DNA of 64,000 nucleotides from Corynebacterium callunae DSM 20147 (GCF_000344785.1 NC_020506.1:434001-498000); one strand, 5' to 3'. Counted from the first letter of the stretch, positions 37,968 through 45,923 are shown. The notes: generated by a model not told the origin, from the letters alone. Made by a program: numbers and translations.

Positions 37968-38303
37968 ATGCACAAAATATCGATCGAGGCCCTCGCCCGC
38001 AAGCAACTTAAAGAGGCCGTCACCGCCCCTAGTGCTCGTGCCGCCGATACCGTCTTCGGCGGGCACGAAAAAATTCTGCGGCAGACCGTCGTCGGGATAC
38101 GTCAGGGCGCCGAGCTCGGAGAGCGCGACAATCACGATGAATCCACGATTTATGTCCTACAAGGGCGTGTCCAACTCAGGACGGGCGATGAGACCTGGAT
38201 AGGTCGCAGCGGTGATCTGTTGATCGTGCCGCGATCTCGGCACAGCCTCGAAGCAATCGAGGACTCCGCTGTTTTGATCACCATTGCCAAACTGACGCAA
38301 TAA
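37968..38303 (+). CDS. Cupin-domain protein
   Basis: A 111-residue single-domain cupin. The metal-binding motif 1 region is DNHDESTIYVLQGRVQLRTG and motif 2 is GDLLIVPRSRHSLEAIED; His and Glu ligands are visible. Small cupins of this kind are often metal-dependent dioxygenase or binding proteins; the substrate is unknown. GAAAGG lies 12 bases before ATG. A ferredoxin gene follows after 271 bases. It is distinct in sequence from the cupin at 40759. Confidence 0.8.
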   Translation: MHKISIEALARKQLKEAVTAPSARAADTVFGGHEKILRQTVVGIRQGAELGERDNHDESTIYVLQGRVQLRTGDETWIGRSGDLLIVPRSRHSLEAIEDSAVLITIAKLTQ

Positions 38304-38574
38304 GAAAGATAGGGACTTCCCCTGGGGTGTTTGAGCCCGCCGAGGGTCCGTCTTCCGCGGCGAGACCATGGACCGGTACCGTTCGATCACCAGCCTCCTG
38401 CCCCTGATGTTTGTACCAGCATGCGACGGTGACCAACTGACCGGTTCCACTATCCTTACCGCTACTGGCGGCGGGGATAATCGAAAATATGTGCCCCTTG
38501 GTGAAGGGTCGGGGAGCTAATAGGATGACAGTGAACCTATTTTCCACGTCTTTATCCGTAGTATTGGAGATCCG

Positions 38575-38898
38575 ATGACCTACACAATCGCCCAGCCCTG
38601 CGTTGATGTCTTGGATCGAGCCTGCGTCGAGGAATGTCCCGTGGACTGCATCTACGAGGGCAAACGGATGCTCTACATCCACCCCGATGAGTGCGTCGAC
38701 TGCGGTGCCTGCGAGCCCGTCTGCCCGGTTGAAGCCATCTTCTACGAAGACGATGTTCCCCACGAATGGTGGGACTACACCGGCGCTAACGCCGCCTTTT
38801 TCGACGACCTCGGTTCGCCAGGCGGTGCCGCCAGCCTGGGTCCGCAGGACTTCGACGCCCAGCTCGTCGCGGCGCTGCCGCCACAGAACCAGAACTAG
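38575..38898 (+). CDS. 7Fe-type ferredoxin
   Basis: A 107-residue ferredoxin of the actinobacterial 3Fe-4S/4Fe-4S type. Cysteines are arranged as PCVDVLDRACVEECPVDC, then CVDCGACEPVCPVEAI, followed by the C-terminal extension with EWWDYTGANAAFFDDLG. It passes single electrons to P450s or oxidoreductases; the partner is unknown. It is the last cargo gene before a truncated IS6 copy and carries GGAGATCCG before ATG. Together with the cupin it forms a small block between IS6 copies. Confidence 0.92.
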   Translation: MTYTIAQPCVDVLDRACVEECPVDCIYEGKRMLYIHPDECVDCGACEPVCPVEAIFYEDDVPHEWWDYTGANAAFFDDLGSPGGAASLGPQDFDAQLVAALPPQNQN

Positions 38899-38940
38899 GA
38901 CCTGATATCGGCCCTAAACGACCTGATATAGGCCCTAATG
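38899..38940. repeat. 21-bp direct repeat at a truncated IS6 border
   Basis: GACCTGATAT[C/A]GGCCCTAA occurs twice, at 38899 and 38920, immediately after the ferredoxin stop and up to the point where IS6 copy 3 begins. It may be the multi-repeat end of a lost element. Confidence 0.5.
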
Positions 38941-39594
38941 ATATGCAGATGTCTAAGTTCTTAAACGCGCCTTTCGGCCCGAGGATCCGCTTCAGCCGAC
39001 CATGGTCGCCTTCCAGGATGTTGTTGAGGTATTTCACCTGCCGGTGTTCCACTGTTGGCGGGCAGATTCCCTCTGACTTCAACTCGGCGATTGCCCTGGC
39101 TAGGGAGGGTGCTTTATCGGTGTTGATCACTCTGGGATACCCGGCTGACGTATTGGATCTGAGGGCCTTGGCCAGGAAACGCTTCGCTGCGGCCACGTTC
39201 CGCTTTGGGGACAGGTAAAAGTCCAGGGTCTGCCCACCAGCGGTAATAGCCCGATAGAGGTAGCACCACCTGCCGCCGACCCGGATATAGGTCTTATCCA
39301 CTCGCCAGGAACTGGCCTGCCAGTCAGGTGCCTGCCGGTACCACCGTGTTTGCTTGTGTCCAGCTCAGGGGCGTATTTCTGGACCCAGCGGTGAGAATCG
39401 TGGTGTGATCAACCGGTACGCCGCGCTGAAGTCATCATTTCCTCCAAGTCTTAGGTCAGCTCACCCCGTAGCGGCAGTGACCTGCGTACTGCCCACAGAA
39501 TGATGTCATGGGGGAAATGACGACCGGAGAAGGTGCCCATGGCTGTGATTATTTCACGCCTGTCTTCCTGTCGCCCGAACTTTGCAACAGCACC
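38939..39594 (-). mobile_element. IS6-family element, copy 3 (3' end missing)
   Basis: One inverted end, CTTTGCAACAGCACC, is at 39594. The opposite end is absent: the sequence stops near GATATGCAGATGTCTAAG at 38939, about 150 bp short of a normal copy. That border variant is shared with copy 1. Confidence 0.88.
38943..39540 (-). pseudogene. IS6 transposase fragment
   Basis: The segment from VDKTYIRVGGRWCYLYRAI through INTDKAPSLARAI and NNILEGDHGRLKRILGPK is in one frame, so all three catalytic acids survive. The N-terminal part is frameshifted near 39350-39430 and the C-terminus is lost. Confidence 0.85.
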
Positions 39595-39685
39595 CCGAAA
39601 TTCATCATCAGACATACTATTGGGCGCCATAGTTTTGAGTTTATTGGCAAGAGTTAAGACTGGGGTGTTTTCACCTGAGCATTGG

Positions 39686-39708
39686 GGCGGGGCAGGTCAC
39701 GCCCCGCC
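39686..39708 (-). terminator. Terminator-like hairpin after the oxidoreductase operon
   Basis: Perfect GGCGGGGC/GCCCCGCC arms with a 7-base loop, 80 bases after the oxidoreductase stop on the minus strand. No long T-run. Confidence 0.5.
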
Positions 39709-39787
39709 GGGACTACCTCGATACCGACGGGGATGACCGGAGCTCGTGTCGTGGCTTCTGGCCGCGGTGCGTGCGAGTGGTGGTCGA

Positions 39788-40702
39788 TCAGGCTGCGGTC
39801 ATATCAATCACGATTTTGCCGGTGGTGTGGCCGTCTTCAACCACGGCTAGTGCCTCCCCGGCCCGATCGAGGGGATACCGGCTGGTGACCTGCGGGTCAA
39901 CCAGGCCGTATTTGATCACATCGGTGATCTTCGCCATCGCCTCCGGGGTTCGCTCCAGGCCCACTCCACCGAGTTCTGCGGCGGTAGCCGGATCAACGGC
40001 AGAGATGAGATGGGAGGGGTCGGTGACCAGTCCGGCGACCTCGCGCAGTGCCTGCCCGCCGACCAGGTCGACGATGAGGTCGACTCCGTCCGGGGCTAGG
40101 TGGCGGACCCGGCCGGCCACAGCATCCCCCGACGGGATGAAGGTGGCACCGGTGGCTTCGACGACCTGGCGTTTAGCTTCACTGGCCACTCCGAGCACGG
40201 TGAACTTATGGACCCGACCGATCTGGGCGGCCATCAAGCCGACACCCCCACCGGCCCCGACGATCAGCAGAACCTGGCCGGGATCGAGCTCGATCTGGTG
40301 GGTGACATCATAAGCGGCCGCTGCGGCTACCGGGATGGTGGCGGCATCAGTGAAGGAAATCTCCTCCGGCTTGACCACCGCGTCGACCGCGGCGACTAGG
40401 GTGTCTTCAGCGAAGCCGCCGTAACCCGGGACGACTGGGCCCAGGATCTCCTGGCCGACGGTGAACTCCTCGACTCCGGCTCCGACGGCGGTGATCACGC
40501 CGGCGACTTCCTGGCCCATCGGGGCTGGCAGCGCCAGATCGGTGCCCAGGGCGCCGGAGCGGATCTTCCAGTCGACGGGGTTGACCCCGGCGGCACGAAC
40601 GTTCACCGCGAGTTCTCCCGGTCCTGGTTGTGGGGCTGGACGGTCAATCAGCTTCTGAGTGTCAGGCCTATCGAAGATGTGGAACGCATATACCTTGGAC
40701 AT
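39788..40702 (-). CDS. Zinc-free NADP-dependent oxidoreductase (quinone oxidoreductase type)
   Basis: A 304-residue MDR protein without zinc ligands. NPVDWKIRSGAL (about 41) and the NADPH-binding VGAGGGVGLMAAQIGRVH (about 149-166) are typical of quinone oxidoreductases. It is the third gene of the minus-strand unit P-type ATPase, cupin, oxidoreductase (57-base gaps), so it is expected to be controlled by the FNR-like site at 43199. A decayed paralogue with MSKVYVFNEYGGPDNQ lies at 45924. Confidence 0.88.
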   Translation of the reverse strand: MSKVYAFHIFDRPDTQKLIDRPAPQPGPGELAVNVRAAGVNPVDWKIRSGALGTDLALPAPMGQEVAGVITAVGAGVEEFTVGQEILGPVVPGYGGFAEDTLVAAVDAVVKPEEISFTDAATIPVAAAAAYDVTHQIELDPGQVLLIVGAGGGVGLMAAQIGRVHKFTVLGVASEAKRQVVEATGATFIPSGDAVAGRVRHLAPDGVDLIVDLVGGQALREVAGLVTDPSHLISAVDPATAAELGGVGLERTPEAMAKITDVIKYGLVDPQVTSRYPLDRAGEALAVVEDGHTTGKIVIDMTAA

Positions 40703-40758
40703 GGTTGTTCTCTTCTTTCTGTGAGTGGTTCTCGTAGGTGTCAGAGCCGTGACGGTGA

Positions 40759-41187
40759 TCAGCTCTCCGGCGGGGTGTCTCGCCCCTCGGCTTCAGCTGT
40801 CTCCGCCTTAGTGCGGGTGGCGTGGGCGCTATCGACGGCGTGCTCGGGCGGGGAGTAGATCGTATAAAGCACCAGCGGTTCATCCCCGGTGTTGCGGAAG
40901 TTATGTCGGGCTCCGGCCGACACGGCGCACTGGTCACCGGGTCCGATGAGATGGGTTTCGCCGTCGAGATCGGGCTTACCGGTGCCGGCGACAAACGTCA
41001 GGATTTGATCGGTGGTGTCGTGGACTTCCTCGCCGATCTCTTCTCCGGGTGGAATTGTCATCACGACGGTCTGGGCATGGTGACCGGTCCACAGCACCCG
41101 GCGGAAGTCCGGGTTGTCTGTGGCGATATCGGCGATGGTGAAGTGCTTAATGTTGTCACCGATGTGGAAATTTTTCGATGAAACCAT
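40759..41187 (-). CDS. Cupin-domain protein in the P-type ATPase operon
   Basis: A 142-residue cupin. Motif 1 is PPGEEIGEEVHDTTDQILTF, with His and Glu ligands; motif 2 is GPGDQCAVSAGARHNFRNTG. The charged tail is rich in Glu, Ala and Thr. It resembles the small cupins that bind a metal but have no known reaction. It lies 57 bases from both the P-type ATPase and the oxidoreductase and has GAGGACACC before ATG. It probably acts with them. Confidence 0.85.
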   Translation of the reverse strand: MVSSKNFHIGDNIKHFTIADIATDNPDFRRVLWTGHHAQTVVMTIPPGEEIGEEVHDTTDQILTFVAGTGKPDLDGETHLIGPGDQCAVSAGARHNFRNTGDEPLVLYTIYSPPEHAVDSAHATRTKAETAEAEGRDTPPES

Positions 41188-41244
41188 GGTGTCCTCTTTC
41201 TTTCCTGCGGCACTGCCGCTGGTGGGGTGGCGGGTGATGATTGG

Positions 41245-43122
41245 TTATGTAGTGGCGGTCTGGTGGGTATCGGCGGCGGCCTTCTTGGCCGCGGCCTGCG
41301 GTTCCTTGAGGGTGGGGCGCAGCAGGAGCATCGCAATCGCGATGACTAGCAGTACGGAGGCCTCGTGGACGAGCATGCCAATCGACATGGTCACTCCACC
41401 GAGCAGGACACCGATCAGCAGGATCGTGACGGTGAGCAGGGCGATGCCGATGTTGACCCGCATCGTGTTGACGGTGCGCTTAGCCACACCCAGGGCGTAG
41501 GGCAGCCGCGGCAGCCGGTCGGCCATCAGGGCGATATCGGCGGTTTCGATGGCGGCAGGCGAACCGGCCGCACCCATCGCCACACCGATGTCCGCGGTGG
41601 CTAGTGCCGGGGTGTCATTGACACCGTCGCCAACCATGGCCACGACCCGGCCCTGCGCCTGCAGCTCCTTGACGATCTCGAGCTTGTCCTCAGGCATCAG
41701 TTCTGCCCTTACCTCGTCGACACCGAGCTCGGCGGCGACGTTGCGGGCCACTCGCTGCGCGTCACCGGTGGCCATGACCACGCGGATTCCCTTATCGTGC
41801 AGGGACCTGATCGCGGCCGGGGCGTCGTCACGGATGGTGTCGGCCACGGCGACGATGCCGATGGCTCGTCCGTTGACGCCGACGTACATGGCGGTCCTGC
41901 CCTGGTCATTGAGCTCGAGAATGCGGGTGTTATCCGGGGTGTGATCGAGCAGGTCGGCTGAGCCCACGGCCACGGTGGCACCGTCCACGTCAGCGCGGAT
42001 GCCGCGGCCGGCGACCGGTTCGGCCTTTTCCACCATCGCCACGGTCAAGCCCTTGTTCTCTGCACCTTGGATGATGGCCTCGGCCAGGGGGTGCTCCGAG
42101 GCGGTTTCGGCACGGGCGGCCAGGAGCAGTACGTCTTCGTCCGAGTAGGAGGGGTCGATGACCTCGACATCGGTTAAGACGGGCCGGCCGTTGGTCAGCG
42201 TGCCGGTTTTGTCGACGACCACGGTGTCGACTTTCGCGGCGGTCTCGAGGTATTCCCCGCCCTTGATCAGGACGCCGTCCTTGGCGGAGCGGCCGATGCC
42301 GGCGACGATCGAGACCGGGATCGAGATGACCAGAGCACCGGGGCAACCGATGACTAGCAGGGTCAGCGCCAGTTCGACGTTGCTGGTGATCAGACCGATC
42401 ACCAGGGCAGTGACCATCACACCGGGGGTGTAGTAGGTGGAGAACTTCTCCAGGAAGGTCTGGGTCTTGGCCTTGTCATCCTGGGCGTCTTCGACGCGGT
42501 GGATGATCTTGGCCAGGGTGGAATCCGAGCCGATGCCGATCGCCTCAATGCGCAGCACACCGGAGCGCAGCCAGGTGCCGGCGAAGACCTCGGAGTCCGC
42601 GGCCTTCTCGGCTGGGACGGATTCTCCGGTGATGGTGGCCTCATCGACCCCACCGTGTCCGGAGATCACCCGGCCGTCGACGGGGACCTGTTCGCCGTTG
42701 CGCACCAGAACGGTGTCGCCGGGGACAAGTTCCCAGATCTCGACCGTGTCAGGTTCCCCGTCGCGCAGGATGGTGGCGGTTTCCGGGGCGGCATCCACCA
42801 GGTCGGACAGGGCCTGGCGGGTGCGGTTCATGGTCGCCTTCTCCAGTGCCTTGCCGAGGGCGAAGAGGAAGGTCACCGCGGCTGATTCCCACCAGTTCTG
42901 GAGAAACAGGGCGCCAACGGCGGCGACGATGACCAGCAGGTCAATTGAGATCATCTTGATCCGCAGTGCCTGGTAGGCGGAGAGGGCGATCTGCCAACCG
43001 GCGACGACCGCTGCGGCGATCATGAATGCATCCGACAGGATCATCTCGGCAGGGGTGAGCCAGGACAGAATAATCAACAGGCCTGAGACGGCGACGATGC
43101 CCCAGGTTTTCCAGGTCTTCAT
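41245..43122 (-). CDS. Heavy-metal P-type ATPase with CPG motif
   Basis: A 625-residue P1B-type ATPase: TGES (165-168), the membrane metal-site motif GCPGALVIS (CPG at 260-262), the phosphorylated DKTGT (304-308), EHPLAE (343-348) and a GDGVNDTPA hinge near 508. It lacks any N-terminal metal-binding domain; separate CPSC proteins at 44287 and 45506 may fill that role. CPC, CPH or SPC are the classical motifs. CPG occurs in a less-studied group, so the metal (Zn, Cd, Cu or other) cannot be named. It is the first gene of an operon behind the FNR-like site at 43199. Confidence 0.92.
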   Translation of the reverse strand: MKTWKTWGIVAVSGLLIILSWLTPAEMILSDAFMIAAAVVAGWQIALSAYQALRIKMISIDLLVIVAAVGALFLQNWWESAAVTFLFALGKALEKATMNRTRQALSDLVDAAPETATILRDGEPDTVEIWELVPGDTVLVRNGEQVPVDGRVISGHGGVDEATITGESVPAEKAADSEVFAGTWLRSGVLRIEAIGIGSDSTLAKIIHRVEDAQDDKAKTQTFLEKFSTYYTPGVMVTALVIGLITSNVELALTLLVIGCPGALVISIPVSIVAGIGRSAKDGVLIKGGEYLETAAKVDTVVVDKTGTLTNGRPVLTDVEVIDPSYSDEDVLLLAARAETASEHPLAEAIIQGAENKGLTVAMVEKAEPVAGRGIRADVDGATVAVGSADLLDHTPDNTRILELNDQGRTAMYVGVNGRAIGIVAVADTIRDDAPAAIRSLHDKGIRVVMATGDAQRVARNVAAELGVDEVRAELMPEDKLEIVKELQAQGRVVAMVGDGVNDTPALATADIGVAMGAAGSPAAIETADIALMADRLPRLPYALGVAKRTVNTMRVNIGIALLTVTILLIGVLLGGVTMSIGMLVHEASVLLVIAIAMLLLRPTLKEPQAAAKKAAADTHQTATT

Positions 43123-43170
43123 GGTGGGTGTCCTTTACTTTTTGAGGGTCTTTTTCTTGCGACACTCATT

Positions 43171-43212
43171 AAGTTAGGGGCATTCCGGGTTTAACTCCTT
43201 GATCTGGATCAA
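43171..43212 (-). promoter_or_regulatory. FNR-like box 1 and -10 of the P-type ATPase operon
   Basis: The palindrome TTGATCTGGATCAA occupies 43199-43212. On the minus strand TAACTT (43176 to 43171) is 22 nt downstream. That puts the box centre near -41.5 of a start at about 43164, the class II position of FNR/CRP activators. Confidence 0.75.
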
Positions 43213-43282
43213 TTACCCACCCACCTCCGACCTGACGAGGTGGAGTAGAAGAGCATGCCACGTGGCCTGTCAAGGCCAGAGA

Positions 43283-43310
43283 CCCACCAGCACCGTACGG
43301 TGCTGGTGGG
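43283..43310 (-). terminator. 28-bp perfect palindrome, terminator of the repeat-protein gene
   Basis: CCCACCAGCACCGT and its exact complement join with no loop. It lies between the repeat-protein gene and the promoter of the ATPase operon, and is followed by TTCCTAGG. As a palindrome it works for both strands. Confidence 0.65.
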
Positions 43311-43763
43311 TTCCTAGGGTGGAGATGACGTGGCGTCGATCATGCTCCTTTCCCGGGTACTCGGATAGGGGGTGTTTAGTAGGCCGAGGGTTTGGTGGTA
43401 CAGCCGGCGTCCATGAGAGGGCCGGTGTGAGTGCTCAGCCATTCCCGGATCGGGTAGCGGCCGTGTGGGTCGGCGCCGCAAGGGAGGGGAACAGGGCGAG
43501 GTCGTCATCTACGCGTCGCTGGTAGGCGTTACGGGTCTCCTTGAGATGTCCTAGGTGATAGTGTCGTCCTGGCCCGCAGGATGGTTCACGCGGTACAACG
43601 CCGCCACACTGTGATAGGCGGGAGTAGCCGTTGCGTATGGCATCCTGGATGTCGCCTGTATTCAGGGCTCGAGTTCTTGCGAGAAGATTCGGTCCCTGTC
43701 GTTCACGGGTCGGTGTGGGCATGAGGACAGCGCGGCTCCCACTTCGGAAAGATGGTCCAGTCG
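43311..43763. other. Intergenic stretch, one doubtful frame
   Basis: About 450 bases. A 95-residue minus-strand frame (43722 to 43435) contains KETRNAYQRRVDDDLALFP but has no ribosome site and no family resemblance, so I do not call it a gene. Otherwise nothing recognisable. Confidence 0.4.
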
Positions 43764-44081
43764 CTAATGATCGTGGGCGTTGACAATGGCGTTGACCTTG
43801 GCATCCACAGCCTCCAGTGTGCTCAAGTCCAGGCGGGCAGTGTCGGTGTCCACGCCGTGCCCCTTCATCAGGAAGTCCAGCTTCGGGTGCAGCTGGGCGA
43901 GGGTATCGTTCGCCATGCTAGAGGGGTCACCGCCGTGGGCGGCGCATAACGCGTTCGCCTTGGCGTGCAGTGAGGAGACGGATTCGAGGTCCAGATCCGA
44001 CTCGTCGAAGTTCTCGACCCCGTGGTCCTTGAGCAGGAAGTTCAGTTTCTCGTGGAGACCGGCAAAGGTCACTTTGGCCAT
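43764..44081 (-). CDS. Two-repeat helical protein of unknown function
   Basis: The 105-residue protein consists of two related units of about 50 residues. Unit 1 (about 5-52) contains FAGLHEKLNFLLKDHGVE and SLHAKANALCAAHGG; unit 2 (about 58-105) contains LAQLHPKLDFLMKGHGVD and VDAKVNAIVNAHDH. Conserved His residues (LHxKL, HGV, AHxx) in each unit could bind metal or heme. There is no signal peptide. I know no family name. An FNR-like box drives it, with AAGGACACCACC before ATG, the same leader as the ATPase gene. Confidence 0.75.
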   Translation of the reverse strand: MAKVTFAGLHEKLNFLLKDHGVENFDESDLDLESVSSLHAKANALCAAHGGDPSSMANDTLAQLHPKLDFLMKGHGVDTDTARLDLSTLEAVDAKVNAIVNAHDH

Positions 44082-44130
44082 GGTGGTGTCCTTTCACGAT
44101 GAAGATCAGGTGTTTTTTGTGGCACTCATT

Positions 44131-44172
44131 AAGTTATGGACAATCCGGAGAAAGTACCTTGATCCGCATCAA
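44131..44172 (-). promoter_or_regulatory. FNR-like box 2 and -10 of the repeat-protein gene
   Basis: The palindrome TTGATCCGCATCAA is at 44159-44172. TAACTT on the minus strand lies at 44136 to 44131, again 22 nt away. The CACTCATTAAGTTA stretch is shared with box 1. Confidence 0.75.
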
Positions 44173-44237
44173 GTACCCGCAAAGTGAGATCTGGATCGCA
44201 AAAAGACTGTGGTGCTCGTAGCCCGGGGACACAGATG

Positions 44238-44267
44238 GCCCGCCGGCACTTTCTGGTGCGGGCGGGC
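44238..44267 (-). terminator. Terminator after the first CPSC protein
   Basis: Twelve-base GC-rich arms with one mismatch and a 6-base loop TTTCTG, 20 bases after the stop of the gene at 44287. Confidence 0.6.
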
Positions 44268-44286
44268 TTGTGGGGTCGGGAGTGCG

Positions 44287-44523
44287 TCAGATCGCCGACG
44301 GCTTGGCGGTGTAACCGACCTCGGCTACCGCGGTAACCAGGTCACGTACGGAGGCCTTCTGTGGGTCGTGGGTGACCAGGATGCGTCCGGAGGAGAACTT
44401 CACCTCTGCATTCTCCACGCCATCCAAACCATTCAGCTTGTTTTCGATCTTGGCAACACAGCTCGGACAGGTGAACTCATCAGAGCGCAAGGTGGTGTTC
44501 TTCAGCATGGCCGGGGCGGTCAT
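44287..44523 (-). CDS. Stand-alone heavy-metal-associated (HMA) protein 1
   Basis: A 78-residue HMA-fold protein. The metal-binding loop is FTCPSCVAKIENKL (Cys at about 19 and 22), CPSC in place of the copper-chaperone TCGHC/TCSGC pattern, followed by GVENAEVKFSSGRILVTHD. It probably binds a soft or transition metal and hands it to the CPG ATPase, which lacks its own HMA domain. It is monocistronic, behind the third FNR-like box. AAAGGACCTGG precedes ATG. Confidence 0.88.
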   Translation of the reverse strand: MTAPAMLKNTTLRSDEFTCPSCVAKIENKLNGLDGVENAEVKFSSGRILVTHDPQKASVRDLVTAVAEVGYTAKPSAI

Positions 44524-44576
44524 CGTAACCAGGTCCTTTCATCTTTTATCGTCATGTTCCTGTGCTTGCACCTTTA

Positions 44577-44618
44577 AAGATAGGGTCCTTTCCGGGTTAA
44601 TTCCTTGACCTGGATCAA
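44577..44618 (-). promoter_or_regulatory. FNR-like box 3 and -10 of HMA protein 1
   Basis: TTGACCTGGATCAA (one base off the TTGATnnnnATCAA consensus) is at 44605-44618. TATCTT on the minus strand lies at 44582 to 44577, the same 22-nt spacing as boxes 1 and 2. Confidence 0.7.
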
Positions 44619-44679
44619 ACAACGACAAATCTCTCCTACCAGGAAATTGTTCTGGAAAAGAGAGAGGGATGTGGGCGTT

Positions 44680-45429
44680 TTAAAGGCCGGTGACCAGGTC
44701 GGCCAGGGCCTGGTGGTTGGTAATGGCGATCCATTCGCGGCCGGAGTCGATGACACCAGTTTTCTTCATCCGCGCCATTGCCCGGGAGGCGGACTCGACG
44801 GTGGTGCCGGCCATGCCGGCCACGTCGTCGCGGCGCAGGCGGACCTGCAGCAGGCTGGATCCGTCTTGTCGGATTTGCCCGAGCTTGGCGTCCAGATGTT
44901 GGAGAGCGGCGGCCACGCGCTGCTCGACAGTCGAGGTGGTCTGTGTGGTCTCGCGTTCCCGGGACCGGACCAATTGGTCCTGCTGCATCCGCATGATCGC
45001 CAACGCCAGTTGCGGGTAGGCGACCACGACCTCGGCCAGGGCATCGGCGGGCAGGTAGAGCGCGCAGGTGGTCTCGATCGCCCAGGCCGAGTCGGTGGCT
45101 GGGGAGCTATGGGTGTGCAGTGGGCCGATGACATCCCCGGGGGCGGCGATGTCGACGGTGATTTCGCGGCCATTGATGGTGTCCCGGGTGATCCGGGCCC
45201 GACCGGAGGCGACCATATAGCTGCCCTGAGCCTGCTCGCCGGCTAGGAGGATGGGATCACCCGCGGCCCAGGCCCAGGAGGTCAGATGCTGGTCAAGCTC
45301 CCTGTGCTGTTGTTGGTTCAGCTTCTTGGTCAGCGGAGAACGGGCTAGGACCTGCATGCGCACGTCCAGGGAGCACTGGTGCGGCTGAGCACAGGTGCGA
45401 CGGACGGGATTGCGGGCCATAAGCCCCAT
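44680..45429 (-). CDS. Crp/Fnr-family transcription regulator
   Basis: About 249 residues from ATG 45429 (the frame extends to 45594; another ATG is at 45420). The N-terminus has two cysteines, RRTCAQPHQCSLDV (13 and 19), and a third lies near 118 in ETTCALYL. The cyclic-nucleotide-like beta-roll spans about 35-150. The C-terminal winged helix contains DVAGMAGTTVESASRAMARM. ESASR is the ExxSR motif by which FNR reads TTGAT half-sites. Four FNR-like boxes lie within 3 kb. Three cysteines could sense metal, oxygen or thiol state. It lies downstream of HMA protein 2. Confidence 0.9.
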   Translation of the reverse strand: MGLMARNPVRRTCAQPHQCSLDVRMQVLARSPLTKKLNQQQHRELDQHLTSWAWAAGDPILLAGEQAQGSYMVASGRARITRDTINGREITVDIAAPGDVIGPLHTHSSPATDSAWAIETTCALYLPADALAEVVVAYPQLALAIMRMQQDQLVRSRERETTQTTSTVEQRVAAALQHLDAKLGQIRQDGSSLLQVRLRRDDVAGMAGTTVESASRAMARMKKTGVIDSGREWIAITNHQALADLVTGL

Positions 45430-45505
45430 GCTATCAAGCCCGGAGAGCAATGACCGCGGAAGCGGAGGAACAAAAGCCTCCGACACAACCGACAGCCGCG
45501 CGCCC

Positions 45506-45745
45506 TCACCACTCGCTGCCTGAGGAGTGGGCAGTGGAGGTGATGTCGGTGACGATCTTGATGAGCTCGTCCACAGACACCTGTTGTAGGTCATGGGACA
45601 CCACGAGATGGCCGGGCTGTACTACCACTTCGACGGAGGCCACCGCGTCCAGGTCACTGAGTGCGGTCTGGGCGGTGGCCAGGCAACTCGGGCAGAAAAA
45701 CCCCGACGTGGACACGGTGGTGTGCTTGAGGATGGGAGTGGTCAT
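45506..45745 (-). CDS. Stand-alone heavy-metal-associated (HMA) protein 2
   Basis: A 79-residue HMA-type protein with the loop FFCPSCLATAQTAL (Cys about 18 and 21), then VASVEVVVQPGHLVVSHD. It is related to the protein at 44287. It lies 76 bases upstream of the Crp/Fnr gene on the same strand, so the two are probably one transcript; perhaps it tunes the regulator's metal supply. GGGGAGCAG precedes ATG. No FNR-like box in the right orientation is seen. Confidence 0.85.
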   Translation of the reverse strand: MTTPILKHTTVSTSGFFCPSCLATAQTALSDLDAVASVEVVVQPGHLVVSHDLQQVSVDELIKIVTDITSTAHSSGSEW

Positions 45746-45817
45746 GATGAACTGCTCCCCAGAAGTTGGAGTAGTTCAAATGTCGGTGGGGTCCTTCGTG
45801 ATCACTTCTTTCACTCT

Positions 45818-45859
45818 TTGATCCACGTCATGGTCTCGCGGTGATCATCTTCCTACCGT
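45818..45859 (+). promoter_or_regulatory. Weaker FNR-like box 4 before the decayed oxidoreductase
   Basis: TTGATCCACGTCAT (45818-45831) keeps one perfect half-site and a poor second. TACCGT (45854-45859) lies 22 nt downstream on the plus strand, the same geometry as the three minus-strand promoters. Confidence 0.5.
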
Positions 45860-45923
45860 GACAGGCAAGGCCGCGAACGGCCGTGACCACAGGAAAGAAA
45901 TTCACGAGGAGAGGAAGCACACG

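Noticed and set aside
37448-38575. FNR-like box in front of the cupin or ferredoxin at 37968 and 38575
   Set aside because: I looked for TTGATnnnnATCAA-like palindromes upstream of both and found none, so this block is not included in the regulon.
43435-43722. A 95-residue minus-strand frame between the ATPase promoter and the repeat protein
   Set aside because: No ribosome site, no family resemblance, and it lies in a region that otherwise only carries regulatory sequence.
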